The notes under the pieces: model-generated
What the model was told of the DNA's origin: nothing
What the model saw: the letters and a program-made list of their open reading frames with translations, nothing else
Database searches by the model: none
Position numbers and translations under genes: made by a program
Origin: UBA9676 sp036522155
Lineage (GTDB): Bacteria; Actinomycetota; Actinomycetes; Streptosporangiales; Streptosporangiaceae
Assembly (NCBI GenBank): GCA_036522155.1
Contig: DATDGI010000214.1
Coordinates: 1 to 12,169, forward strand
Reading direction: 5' to 3'
Length of the DNA stretch: 12,169 bases
Shown: piece by piece, positions 1 through 7,043 of the stretch
Position numbering within the stretch: the first letter of the stretch is position 1
Layout: every line of letters begins with the position of its first letter

Positions 1-1
1 C

Positions 2-580
2 GCGTTCGCGATCATCCTGGCCGCGCACCGGGCCGGCCGGCTGGCCCGGGTGTGGGTGGACGAGACCCGCCCGCTGCTGCAGGGCGCCCGGCTGACCGCG
101 TTCGAGGCGGCGCGGGCGGGGCTGCCGTACGCGGTGCTCCCGGATGCGGCGGCGGCGTCGCTGCTGGCCGCCGGGGAGGTGGACCTGGTGCTCACCGGGG
201 CCGACCGGGTGGCCGCCGACGGCAGCGTGGCCAACAAGGTCGGCACCTACGGCCTGGCCGTGCTGGCCCGGCACCACGACGTGCCGTTCGTGGTGGCCGC
301 CCCGCTGTCCACGATCGACTTCGCGGCCGGGGACGGGGCCGCGATCGTGGTCGAGCACCGGCCCGCCGCGGAGGTGATCTCGTTCGCCGGATCGCCGGTG
401 GCCCCGGCCGGCAGTGACGCCTACAACCCGGCCTTTGATGTCACCCCGGCCGCGCTGGTGACCGCCCTGGTGACCGAACGTGGGCTGGCCCGCCCGGTCA
501 ATGCGGGTACGCTGCGTCTCCTGGGTACTCCGCCGGCCGCCGGAGTGACTGCCCCGGCGGCTGTTTCCGTGGAACGATGA
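2..580 (+). CDS. mtnA: S-methyl-5-thioribose-1-phosphate isomerase, 3' part
   Basis: This is the C-terminal 192 residues of MtnA, cut by the left window edge (reading frame from base 2, TGA at 578-580). MtnA converts methylthioribose-1-phosphate to methylthioribulose-1-phosphate in the cytoplasmic methionine salvage pathway. Recognition rests on the VWVDETRPLLQGARLTA block near the left edge, the TGADRVAADGSVANKVGT block (nt about 209-246), whose Asp in GADR is the family's catalytic acid, and the NPAFDVTP...LVTERG ending. The catalytic Cys lies upstream, outside the window. About 27 residues follow the conserved end and look like an unconserved tail. The stop overlaps the proposed mtrA start by 4 bp (ATGA), so translational coupling is plausible. 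eIF2B-type paralogues share this fold, but the motif set favours MtnA. Confidence 0.93.
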   Translation, partial: AFAIILAAHRAGRLARVWVDETRPLLQGARLTAFEAARAGLPYAVLPDAAAASLLAAGEVDLVLTGADRVAADGSVANKVGTYGLAVLARHHDVPFVVAAPLSTIDFAAGDGAAIVVEHRPAAEVISFAGSPVAPAGSDAYNPAFDVTPAALVTALVTERGLARPVNAGTLRLLGTPPAAGVTAPAAVSVER

Positions 581-1263
581 GGTCTATGAAAGGTCGCGTG
601 CTGGTCGTCGACGATGACGCCGCCCTGTCCGAGATGCTCGGCATCATGCTGCGCAACGAGGGATTCGAGCCCACTTTCGTCGCCGACGGGGATCACGCCA
701 TGCAGGCGTTCCGGGAGACCCACCCCGATCTGGTGCTGCTTGACCTGATGCTGCCGGGGGTGGACGGCATCGACGTGTGCCGCCAGATTCGCACCGAGTC
801 CGGCGTCCCGATCGTGATGCTGACCGCGAAGAGCGACACCGTGGACGTGGTGCTGGGCCTGGAATCCGGCGCCGACGACTACATCGTCAAGCCGTTCAAG
901 TCGAAGGAACTGATCGCCCGGGTGCGGGCCCGGCTGCGGCGGACCGACGACCCGGCGCCCGAGATGCTCCAGATCGCCGATGTCAGCATCGATGTGGCGG
1001 GCCACTCGGTGCGCCGCGGCGAGGACCAAGTGAACCTCACCCCGCTGGAGTTCGACCTGCTGGTGGCCCTGGCGCGCAAGCCGCGGCAGGTGTTCACCCG
1101 TGAGGTGCTGCTGGAACAGGTGTGGGGGTACCGGCACGCCGCCGATACCCGGCTGGTCAACGTGCATGTCCAGCGGCTGCGTGCCAAGATCGAGAAAGAC
1201 CCTGAGCACCCGGAGGTCGTGGTGACGGTCCGGGGCGTGGGATACAAGGCGGGGCCGGCCTGA
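577..1263 (+). CDS. mtrA: DNA-binding response regulator MtrA (OmpR/PhoB family)
   Basis: The 228-residue protein is the length of Mycobacterium tuberculosis MtrA and very similar to it throughout. The N-terminal receiver domain (about 7-120) has the acidic pair D12/D13, phosphoacceptor D56 in LVLLDLMLPG, T83 and K105; Y102 matches the tyrosine known in MtrA. The C-terminal winged-helix domain (about 130-226) contains LTPLEFDLLVALARKP and the NVHVQRLRAKIEKDP recognition helix region, ending in VRGVGYKAG. MtrA is phosphorylated by MtrB and regulates division, cell-wall and, in streptomycetes, developmental genes. The start at 577 overlaps the mtnA stop; an in-frame ATG at 586, preceded by GAGG (579-582), would give 225 residues. 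Neither start has a strong Shine-Dalgarno sequence. mtrB begins 28 bp downstream of the stop. Confidence 0.97.
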   Translation: MRSMKGRVLVVDDDAALSEMLGIMLRNEGFEPTFVADGDHAMQAFRETHPDLVLLDLMLPGVDGIDVCRQIRTESGVPIVMLTAKSDTVDVVLGLESGADDYIVKPFKSKELIARVRARLRRTDDPAPEMLQIADVSIDVAGHSVRRGEDQVNLTPLEFDLLVALARKPRQVFTREVLLEQVWGYRHAADTRLVNVHVQRLRAKIEKDPEHPEVVVTVRGVGYKAGPA

Positions 1264-1291
1264 CCGCCGCCGGGCAGTTCACCGGAGTGCA

Positions 1292-3175
1292 GTGCAGCGA
1301 CCGAAGGCGATGAGCGGGGCCGCGGCCGGAAGCCCGCGGCCGGGGCTGCCGGTCCCGGTGCGGCGCCTGCTCGATTCTGGCCAGCGCCGGGTGCTGGCGC
1401 TGGCCGGGCAGTTGCGCCGCCGCTGGCATCGTTCGCTGCAGCTCCGGGTGATCGCCAGCACGCTGGTCATATCGGCCGTGGTGGTCGCCGCCCTCGGGTT
1501 CTTCCTGATCGGGCAGATCGCCGGTGGCCTGCTGGTCAACGCACGGAAGGCCGCGCTCACCCAGACCGCGGGCGGCCTGGCGGTGGCTCAGTCCCGGCCC
1601 GACATGCAGGGACCGCATGGCGGCAGCGCGTCCGCGCTGAACTCCCTGGTCAGCGACCTGCAGCAGGGCAGCGGCCCGGGTGATGTGTTTGACGTGGTGA
1701 TCCTGGCCCAGCACAGCAGCCCGGGTCTGGCCGGGATGGTCGGCAACCAGGCGCTGGCACCGAGCATCCCGTCCGCGCTGCGCAAGGATGTCACCGTCGA
1801 GCAGCGCGGCCGCCGGTACGACCGGCTGTTCTACGCGCAGACCCGGCTCGTCTACACCAGCGGCAGGCTGGGCCCGCCCGCGCTGGCGGTGGGGGTGCCG
1901 ATCTCCAGCCAGGATCAGCTCTACTACCTGTTCCCGCTCACCCCCCAGGTGCAGTCGCTGTCGCTGGTGCAGACCACGTTCCTCAGCGCTGGCCTGGTGC
2001 TGGTCGTCCTGCTGGCGGTCATCGTCTCGCTGGTCACCCGCTGGGTGGTGGTGCCGCTACGGCAGGCGGCGCAGGCGGCGAGCCGGCTGTCGGCCGGGGA
2101 TCTGGATGAGCGCATGCCCGCCCAGGGCACCGATGACCTGGCCGCGCTGGCGCACTCGTTCAACGACATGGCCGGGAGCCTGCAGGACAAGCTGCGGGAA
2201 CTTGAGGAACTGTCCAAGGTCCAGCGGCAGTTCGTGTCCGACGTGTCGCATGAGCTGCGCACGCCGCTGACCACGATCAGGATCGCCGCCGACATGCTGT
2301 TCGCGGCCAAGGACGAGTTCGACCCGGTCACACGGCGCAGCGCCGAACTGCTGCAGAGCCAGCTGGAGCGGTTCGAGGAACTGCTGGCCGATCTGCTAGA
2401 GATCAGCCGCCACGATGCCAACGTGGCGACGCTGGACGCGGAGTCGGCCGACGTCTGCGACCTGGTGCGGCGGGCGGCTGCGGACGCCGAGCAACTGGCC
2501 GCCCGGACCGGTACCCGGATCGACTTCCGGCTGCCGCCTGAGCCGTGTGTGGCCGAGGTGGACCGGCGGCGGGTGGAACGGGTGCTGCGGAACCTGCTCG
2601 ACAACGCGGTCGAGCATGGCGAGGGGCGGGACGTGGTGGTCACCGTGGCGGCCGACAGGGACGCGGTGGCGGTCGCGGTCCGCGACCGGGGAGTCGGCTT
2701 CGGCCCGGGCGAGCAGCACCTGGTGTTTGACCGGTTCTGGCGGGCCGACCCGGCCCGGGCCCGTACCACCGGCGGCACCGGGCTGGGGCTGGCTATCGCG
2801 CTGGAGGATGCCCGGCTGCACCGGGGCTGGCTGCAGGCGTGGGGAGAGCGCGGGAAGGGCTCGGTGTTCCGGCTCACCCTGCCCCGCCGGCTCGGCGAGG
2901 AGCTGGCCGGGTCCCCATTGCCGCTGGGGCCGGACGAAGCGGAGATGGCCGCCGCCGACGGCGCGCTGGCCGGCTCCGGGCTCCCGGATCCGGCGGGAAG
3001 CGGGCTGCTGCCTGCCGCTGGCAACGGGCTGCCGCCGGACGGGGATAGCGCCGGGCTGGCCCCGGCGCCGGGCGGGGATGGCGCGGGGCTAGAGCCGCCG
3101 CCGGGCGGCCCGGCGGCGGACGGCAGCCCCCGGATCTCCCAGCGATCCGGGGCGGAGCGGGGAACCGGTGACTGA
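1292..3175 (+). CDS. mtrB: Sensor histidine kinase MtrB
   Basis: MtrB is the 627-residue membrane kinase that phosphorylates MtrA. Seen in order: a basic cytoplasmic N-terminus, TM1 (about 52-76), an extracytoplasmic sensor region (about 80-222), TM2 (about 225-252), a HAMP linker (about 253-305), the dimerisation/phosphotransfer helix with H320 in VSHELRTPL, and an ATPase domain with N434/N438 (RNLLDNAVEHG), the G1 box DRGVGFG (465-471) and the G2 box GGTGLGLAI (494-502). All catalytic boxes are intact. After residue about 540 comes a Pro/Gly-rich tail with degenerate repeats. The start is GTG 1292, with GGAG four bases upstream; ATG 1310 (six codons later) is an alternative. The 3' end overlaps the lpqB start by 8 bp, so the two are probably co-translated. 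Confidence 0.97.
   Translation: MQRPKAMSGAAAGSPRPGLPVPVRRLLDSGQRRVLALAGQLRRRWHRSLQLRVIASTLVISAVVVAALGFFLIGQIAGGLLVNARKAALTQTAGGLAVAQSRPDMQGPHGGSASALNSLVSDLQQGSGPGDVFDVVILAQHSSPGLAGMVGNQALAPSIPSALRKDVTVEQRGRRYDRLFYAQTRLVYTSGRLGPPALAVGVPISSQDQLYYLFPLTPQVQSLSLVQTTFLSAGLVLVVLLAVIVSLVTRWVVVPLRQAAQAASRLSAGDLDERMPAQGTDDLAALAHSFNDMAGSLQDKLRELEELSKVQRQFVSDVSHELRTPLTTIRIAADMLFAAKDEFDPVTRRSAELLQSQLERFEELLADLLEISRHDANVATLDAESADVCDLVRRAAADAEQLAARTGTRIDFRLPPEPCVAEVDRRRVERVLRNLLDNAVEHGEGRDVVVTVAADRDAVAVAVRDRGVGFGPGEQHLVFDRFWRADPARARTTGGTGLGLAIALEDARLHRGWLQAWGERGKGSVFRLTLPRRLGEELAGSPLPLGPDEAEMAAADGALAGSGLPDPAGSGLLPAAGNGLPPDGDSAGLAPAPGGDGAGLEPPPGGPAADGSPRISQRSGAERGTGD
2969..3106 (+). repeat. Degenerate Gly-Leu-Pro repeats in the MtrB C-terminal tail
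   Basis: Within MtrB residues 560-605, five imperfect units follow one another: AGSGLPDP, AGSGLLPA, AGNGLPPD, GDSAGLAPAPG and GDGAGLEPPPG. They share a G-x-(G/A)-G-L-x-P core. The DNA repeats are diverged rather than identical. The segment lies after the complete ATPase domain and is predicted to be disordered and cytoplasmic. Its function is unknown; it could be unselected low-complexity expansion. Confidence 0.6.
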
Positions 3176-5003
3176 GCGGGTGCGGCGGGGGGTGCTGGCC
3201 CGGTGGGCGGTGGTCGGCGGGGTGGTGCTGGCCGCGTCGCTGGTGGGCGGCTGCGCGACCATCCCGGTATCGGGCCCGGTCGTGCCGACCCCCATCCCGG
3301 CGCCGCCGGGGGGCTGCGCCACCTCGTGCTCCGGGCTGATCGTGCAAGGCCCGCAGGCCAACTGGAGCCCGGTCGAGGTGGTCAGCGGCTTCCTCCAGGC
3401 CAGCGCCAGTTTCGCGCACAACCACGCGGTCGCTCGCCAGTACCTGACCGCCGGCGCCAGCAAGTTGTGGCAGCCCGGCGCGCAGGTGACCATCCTGTCC
3501 CAGAGCCCCAATGTGCAGCGCCAGTCCGGGCAGCTGCCCGGTCAGACCAGCCACGCGAACGTGGTCGTGAGCTGGCAGAAGATCGCCACTCTGGAGGGCA
3601 GCGGCCAGTACATCCCGGTCCGCGGCGGTGCGGCCCAGCAGCAGGTCTTCGGCCTGGAATCGGTCGGGGGGCAGTGGCGCATCGCCACCCTGCCCGCCGT
3701 CGGCGGGCAGCGGGTGTCCACCGAGCTGCTGCTCCCCAGCGTGCTGTTTCACCTGGTATACGCGCCACGGGATCTGTACTTCTACGGGCAGCCGGGCCAG
3801 CTGCTGGTCCCCGACCCGGTGTTCGTTCCCATCGAATCCACCGACGTGGTCAGCTATGTGCTGAACGGCCTGAAGCAGGACCCCAACGGGTGGCTGCAGA
3901 ACGCCGCTGTCACCGCCTTCCCGTCCGACGCGCAGCTACGGAAGGTGCAGGTCTTTTCCGCCCCGCCGGGCGGCAAGACCGCCATCGTCGATATCGGGCT
4001 GCCGCCCCGCACGCCCAGATCCACCGTGCAGGCCATGGCGGCCCAGATCGTGTGGACCCTGACCAGTTCGCCCTACAGCCCCGCGCTGCTCCAGGCGGTC
4101 AAGCTCAAGGTGAACGGGCACGCGTGGGCGCCGGGCCCGGGCGACACGGTGCTGGGCCTGAACGACTACGGGGGTTACGTCCCGCGCGGCCGCAAGAACC
4201 CCGACCTGTACTACCTGAGCACCGCTGGTGCCGTGCGCATGTTCGGCCGCCTGGCGCACAGCGTCCCGGTGCCGGGCGAAGCCGGGACCGGGCGGATCGC
4301 GCTGACCGGGATCGCGGTGTCGCCGGACGGGAACTACCTGGCCGGCGTGGCCGGCCCGGCCAGCACGGTCTACACCGGCGATCTCGCGGCCGCGGCGAAG
4401 GCGCATGCCAGCACCGCGGCGGGCAACCTGCACATCCGGCTCGCCGGGACCGGCTTCACCGGCCTGTCCTGGGACAGCTCGGACAACCTGTGGGTCGCGG
4501 GCAAGGTCCACCACTCACCCGGCGTGTGGGTGGTACCGCCCAAGGGCAGCCCGGTGCGGGTGAACCTGCCGCCTGGCCTCGGCCCGGTGACCGGGCTCAA
4601 GGTGGCTCCGGACGGGGTGCGGATCGCCCTGATCATCGGCCAGGGCAGCGCGGCGCGGGTGGTGCTCGGCGCGATCGCGCGCGTCGGCAACACCGTTTTC
4701 GTCCCGCAGGTCGTGCCGCTCGCGCCGGGCCTGTCCGGGCCGTCCGCCCTGACCTGGTATGACGGGGACCATCTGCTGGCCATTACCCAGCAGGGAACGG
4801 CCAGCCAGCTCTGGGAGGTGCCGGTCAACGGGGACGCGCCGGTCATCAAGAGCTCGCTGCCCGGGATGGTGTCGATCACCTCGGCGGGTGCGGAGAACCC
4901 CCTCTACCTCGGGATGTCCACCGACCGGCTGGATAACTCGGTCGGGCTCGGCGAGCCGTGGCGGGATATCGCGGCCGGCCGGGACGCCACCTATCCCGGC
5001 TGA
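3168..5003 (+). CDS. lpqB: Lipoprotein LpqB, accessory to MtrAB
   Basis: This 611-residue lipoprotein is encoded directly after mtrB, as in other actinobacteria. A basic N-terminus and hydrophobic stretch (about 10-28) lead to a lipobox, LVGGC, with C29 as the predicted lipidated residue, so the mature protein should sit on the outer face of the membrane. Residues about 215-320 form a GerMN-type domain (VSYVLNGLKQDP, PRSTVQAMAAQIVWTL). Residues about 330-600 are the LpqB beta-propeller region, with repeated GI(A)VSPDG-, GLSWDSSDNLWV- and LKVAPDG-like blades. In Mycobacterium LpqB binds the extracytoplasmic domain of MtrB and modulates MtrA phosphorylation. The start is GTG 3168, overlapping the mtrB stop by 8 bp, with GGGGA four bases and GGAG ten bases upstream. 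The length is close to that of mycobacterial LpqB. Confidence 0.95.
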   Translation: MTERVRRGVLARWAVVGGVVLAASLVGGCATIPVSGPVVPTPIPAPPGGCATSCSGLIVQGPQANWSPVEVVSGFLQASASFAHNHAVARQYLTAGASKLWQPGAQVTILSQSPNVQRQSGQLPGQTSHANVVVSWQKIATLEGSGQYIPVRGGAAQQQVFGLESVGGQWRIATLPAVGGQRVSTELLLPSVLFHLVYAPRDLYFYGQPGQLLVPDPVFVPIESTDVVSYVLNGLKQDPNGWLQNAAVTAFPSDAQLRKVQVFSAPPGGKTAIVDIGLPPRTPRSTVQAMAAQIVWTLTSSPYSPALLQAVKLKVNGHAWAPGPGDTVLGLNDYGGYVPRGRKNPDLYYLSTAGAVRMFGRLAHSVPVPGEAGTGRIALTGIAVSPDGNYLAGVAGPASTVYTGDLAAAAKAHASTAAGNLHIRLAGTGFTGLSWDSSDNLWVAGKVHHSPGVWVVPPKGSPVRVNLPPGLGPVTGLKVAPDGVRIALIIGQGSAARVVLGAIARVGNTVFVPQVVPLAPGLSGPSALTWYDGDHLLAITQQGTASQLWEVPVNGDAPVIKSSLPGMVSITSAGAENPLYLGMSTDRLDNSVGLGEPWRDIAAGRDATYPG

Positions 5004-5015
5004 TCAGCAGCCCGG
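4996..5015 (+). terminator. Possible hairpin at the lpqB stop codon
   Basis: GGCTG (4998-5002) pairs with CAGCC (5008-5012) across the loop ATCAG, and a CC/GG extension is possible past one bulged C. The stem spans the TGA of lpqB. There is no T-tract, which is common for actinobacterial terminators but also means the call is weak. It would separate the mtrAB-lpqB unit from the hpf transcript. Confidence 0.25.
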
Positions 5016-5047
5016 AACACCCGTGACGGATTACGTACTTTTGGCCT

Positions 5048-5070
5048 CCTGACATCCGGCCCAGGTCAGG
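5048..5070. promoter_or_regulatory. Inverted repeat overlapping the hpf promoter (candidate operator)
   Basis: CCTGAC (5048-5053) and GTCAGG (5065-5070) form a perfect 6-bp inverted repeat with an 11-bp spacer. It covers the proposed -35 element and most of the promoter spacer, where a repressor would block RNA polymerase. It could instead be a weak terminator stem for lpqB, or chance. Confidence 0.3.
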
Positions 5071-5077
5071 CTACTTT
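5049..5077 (+). promoter_or_regulatory. Predicted sigma-70/HrdB-type promoter for hpf
   Basis: The -35 element CTGACA (5049-5054) and -10 element TACTTT (5072-5077) are separated by exactly 17 bp, in a locally AT-richer stretch (about 5025-5080) of an otherwise very GC-rich window. The transcription start is expected near 5084. No gene lies between here and the GTG of hpf at 5392, so hpf is the expected target. Placement is by consensus only. Confidence 0.5.
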
Positions 5078-5083
5078 CGGAAG

Positions 5084-5391
5084 ATGGCACCCGCCCGGGT
5101 CCGTGGTTGCGCCGGAGAGGGCTGCCCGCTGTCCGCGGACGGCCACCCCCGGCAAGCCGATGCCAGCCGCAGGCGAAACGGCCCACGTAAGGCGACTTCT
5201 CGTCGACCGATCACGGTGCGGCTTAGAGGTAAGTCCTGCCCCCCCGGTGAACCCGATGTCCGCCGGGTAGGGAGAAGGGCAGTAGTGGCCAGCAGTCGCC
5301 GCGAACCCCTCAGCAGGCGGATGTGGGGTCGAAGACCAGGTCGGCCGGGCGGGTGCCGCCATGTGTATCGGGCCGAAAGGGGGGTTCCCGC
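5084..5391 (+). promoter_or_regulatory. Long 5' leader of hpf, no gene, hairpin-rich
   Basis: These roughly 308 bases between the predicted transcription start and hpf carry no credible protein. Pairings visible by eye are GTCCGTGG (5099-5106) with CCGCGGAC (5133-5140, one G-U pair), the alternative palindrome GTCCGCGGAC (5131-5140), an extended hairpin with outer stem CTGCCC (5236-5241)/GGGCAG (5277-5282) and inner stem CCCGG (5243-5247)/CCGGG (5263-5267), and a small GGTC-GAA-GACC stem near 5328-5338. Two mutually exclusive pairings at 5131-5140 would allow switching. I compared it from memory with c-di-AMP (ydaO), cobalamin, ZTP, glycine and guanidine-I riboswitches and recognise none. In M. 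tuberculosis comF and another gene occupy this interval; no remnant of comF is visible here. Confidence 0.4.
5376..5384 (+). promoter_or_regulatory. Strong Shine-Dalgarno of hpf
   Basis: AAAGGGGGG ends 7 bases before GTG 5392. It decides the start: the reading frame is open upstream to an ATG at 5323, but those 23 extra codons have no ribosome binding site and no HPF similarity. Confidence 0.75.
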
Positions 5392-6186
5392 GTGAACATC
5401 ATCTTCAAGGGCCGGCGTACCGACGTTCAGGATCGCTTCCGCAGGCATGCCTCAGCGAAGCTGGGCCGGATCGAGAAGCTGGATCACAAGGCGATCAGGG
5501 TCGATGTAGAAGTGACCGCCGAGCGCAATCCGCGCCAGTCCGACCGGCGCGAGCGGGTCGAGCTGACCATCCGGTCGCGGGGGCCGGTCATCCGGGCGGA
5601 AGCAGCGGCCGACGACCGGTACGCGGCCTTCGACCGCGCGCTCGCCAAGCTCGAGGCCCGCCTGCGGCGGCTGGGGGACCGGCGCAAGGACCGGCAGGCC
5701 GCGACCGCGGCCGAGCGTGCTACCGGGCCATTGCCGGTGGTCGTGGACGGCGCGCCCGCCGGAGCCGGGCCAGCGGCCGGGGTGCTGGTGCCGCCGCCCA
5801 GCGGCCCGCAGCCGCGGCGGGGCCGCCGCTCGTTCCCCGGCTTCGACGCGTTCGGCCGCCGGGAGCGGAACGGGCGCGCCCACATCCCGGCGCAGCCCGG
5901 GCCGGCCACCGAGGCGGACGCCGACCCCGAGCCCGCCATCCCGATCCAGATGGAGGGGGATGGGCCACTGGTGGTGCGGGAGAAGTTCCACGCCGCCAGG
6001 CCGATGAGCATCGACCAGGCCCTGCTGGAGATGGAACTGGTCGGCCACGATTTCTATCTGTTCCGCGACGACGCCTGCGGCCACCCGAGCGTCGTCTACC
6101 GCCGTCACGGTTACCACTACGGCCTCATCCGGCTCGTCGAGCAGGGGCAGCCGGCGGCCGCTGTCCAGCCCAGCCGGAGGGCGTGA
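5392..6186 (+). CDS. hpf: Long-form ribosome hibernation promoting factor
   Basis: This 264-residue protein is the long HPF that dimerises 70S ribosomes into inactive 100S particles (or stabilises hibernating ribosomes) under stress. The N-terminal S30AE domain (about 1-97) starts MNIIFKGRRTDVQDRFR and contains VDVEVTAERNPRQSDR and TIRSRGPVIRAEAAADD, the part that sits in the small-subunit decoding channel. The C-terminal dimerisation domain (about 189-250) has GDGPLVVREKFHAARPMSIDQALLEM as its leading block and ends in PSVVYRRHGYHYGLIRL. Between them lies a Pro/Ala/Arg-rich linker of about 90 residues, longer than I expect for streptomycete homologues. The GTG start is fixed by a strong ribosome binding site. 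The gene probably has its own promoter behind a long leader. The synteny hpf...secA is conserved in actinobacteria. Confidence 0.95.
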   Translation: MNIIFKGRRTDVQDRFRRHASAKLGRIEKLDHKAIRVDVEVTAERNPRQSDRRERVELTIRSRGPVIRAEAAADDRYAAFDRALAKLEARLRRLGDRRKDRQAATAAERATGPLPVVVDGAPAGAGPAAGVLVPPPSGPQPRRGRRSFPGFDAFGRRERNGRAHIPAQPGPATEADADPEPAIPIQMEGDGPLVVREKFHAARPMSIDQALLEMELVGHDFYLFRDDACGHPSVVYRRHGYHYGLIRLVEQGQPAAAVQPSRRA

Positions 6187-6299
6187 CCGGCGCGGCGGGG
6201 GCCGAGTTTGCATGGCGTGCCCGCGTCGGCCAGAGTTTGACCCAGGGCCGCGGGGGGGCCGGCGCCGTATGCAGCATGGCCAGGAAGCGGTCAGGGTCC

Positions 6300-6307
6300 G
6301 GGGAGGG
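6300..6307 (+). promoter_or_regulatory. Shine-Dalgarno fixing the response regulator start
   Basis: GGGGAGGG lies 6 bases before ATG 6314. The frame is open back to an ATG at 6212, but those 34 codons (Arg/Gly/Pro-rich) have no ribosome binding site and precede the receiver domain. The 127-bp gap after hpf (6187-6313) otherwise shows only weak promoter-like matches (TTTGAC near 6236, no -10 at proper spacing). Confidence 0.75.
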
Positions 6308-6313
6308 CACGAC

Positions 6314-7033
6314 ATGAGTGGAGATTCCGGGGCCACCGGGGAGGCAGGTGATGCCCGGCCGGTCCCCGATCCCATCCGCGTGCTGATTGTCGATGATCAC
6401 GCGCTGTTCCGGCGCGGGCTGGAAATGGTCCTGGCCGAGGAGGGCGACCTCGAACTGGTCGGCGAGGCTAGCGACGGCGCGGAGGCGGTCGAGAAGGCCG
6501 GCGAGGCGCTCCCCGACGTCGTGCTGATGGACATCCGGATGCCCAAGAGCAGCGGGATCGAGGCCTGCCGGGCGATGAAGGAGGTCGCCCCCAGCGCGAA
6601 GATCGTCATGCTGACGATCAGCGACGAGGAGGAGGACCTGTTCGAGGCGATCCGGGCCGGCGCCAGCGGATACCTGCTCAAGGACATCCCCTACGACGAG
6701 GTCGCCGACGTGGTCCGGGCGGTGCACGGCGGGCAGTCCCTGATCAACCCGTCGATGGCGGCCAAGCTGCTGACCGAGTTCGCGACGCTGGCCGGGCGGG
6801 ACGAAGAGGAGCGGGCGCAGCAGGTGCCCGCGCCCAAGCTCACCGACCGGGAGATGGAGGTGCTCCGGCTGGTGGCCCGGGGCATGAACAACCGCGACAT
6901 CGCCAAGGAACTGTTCATCTCCGAGAACACGGTCAAGAACCACGTCCGCAACATCCTGGAGAAGCTGCAGATCCACTCCCGGATGGAAGCCGTCATGATC
7001 GCGGTCAGGGAAAAGCTGATCGAGTTCAGCTGA
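6314..7033 (+). CDS. Orphan NarL/LuxR-type response regulator
   Basis: This 239-residue cytoplasmic transcription regulator has an N-terminal extension of about 20 residues. The receiver domain (about 21-138) carries acidic D27/D28, phosphoacceptor D73 in VVLMDIRMP, T101 and K123, so the phosphorylation pocket is complete. A LuxR-type helix-turn-helix (about 175-235) follows, with LTDREMEVLRLVARGMNNRDIA, ISENTVKNHVRNILEKL and a final IEFS. No histidine kinase is adjacent, and the nearest one (MtrB) belongs to MtrA, so its partner is unknown. It sits between hpf and a phosphatase-family gene that starts 10 bp after its stop, suggesting co-transcription with the latter. A LuxR-type regulator near hpf occurs in other actinomycetes, to my recollection, but I know of no established target. 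Confidence 0.92.
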   Translation: MSGDSGATGEAGDARPVPDPIRVLIVDDHALFRRGLEMVLAEEGDLELVGEASDGAEAVEKAGEALPDVVLMDIRMPKSSGIEACRAMKEVAPSAKIVMLTISDEEEDLFEAIRAGASGYLLKDIPYDEVADVVRAVHGGQSLINPSMAAKLLTEFATLAGRDEEERAQQVPAPKLTDREMEVLRLVARGMNNRDIAKELFISENTVKNHVRNILEKLQIHSRMEAVMIAVREKLIEFS

Positions 7034-7043
7034 GACCAGGCCG

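Noticed and set aside
455..476. Two CTGGTGACCG copies 12 bp apart upstream of mtrA, resembling GTnAC-type MtrA half-sites
   Set aside because: They encode the repeated LVT in the conserved ALVTALVTERG end of MtnA, and the spacing does not clearly match an MtrA box.
1924..3024. Long minus-strand open frame opposite mtrB (Ser/Arg-rich)
   Set aside because: It is low-complexity, antisense to an intact kinase, with no ribosome binding site or recognisable domain.
5014..5037. GGAAC-N15-CGTA, reminiscent of an ECF (SigE/SigR-type) promoter before hpf
   Set aside because: Spacing is short for the SigR/SigH class and the -10 deviates from CGTT; the CTGACA/TACTTT pair just downstream fits better.
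5084..5391. Known riboswitch (c-di-AMP, cobalamin, ZTP, glycine, guanidine-I)
   Set aside because: Short pieces look similar, but the ordered conserved blocks of each class are absent.
5323..5391. Upstream in-frame ATG extension of hpf
   Set aside because: The extra 23 residues are not HPF-like, and the strong ribosome binding site fits GTG 5392.
5084..5395. 103-codon plus-strand open frame in the hpf leader
   Set aside because: Arg-rich with no family resemblance; its ATG coincides with the predicted transcription start and has no ribosome binding site. A leaderless small protein cannot be strictly excluded.
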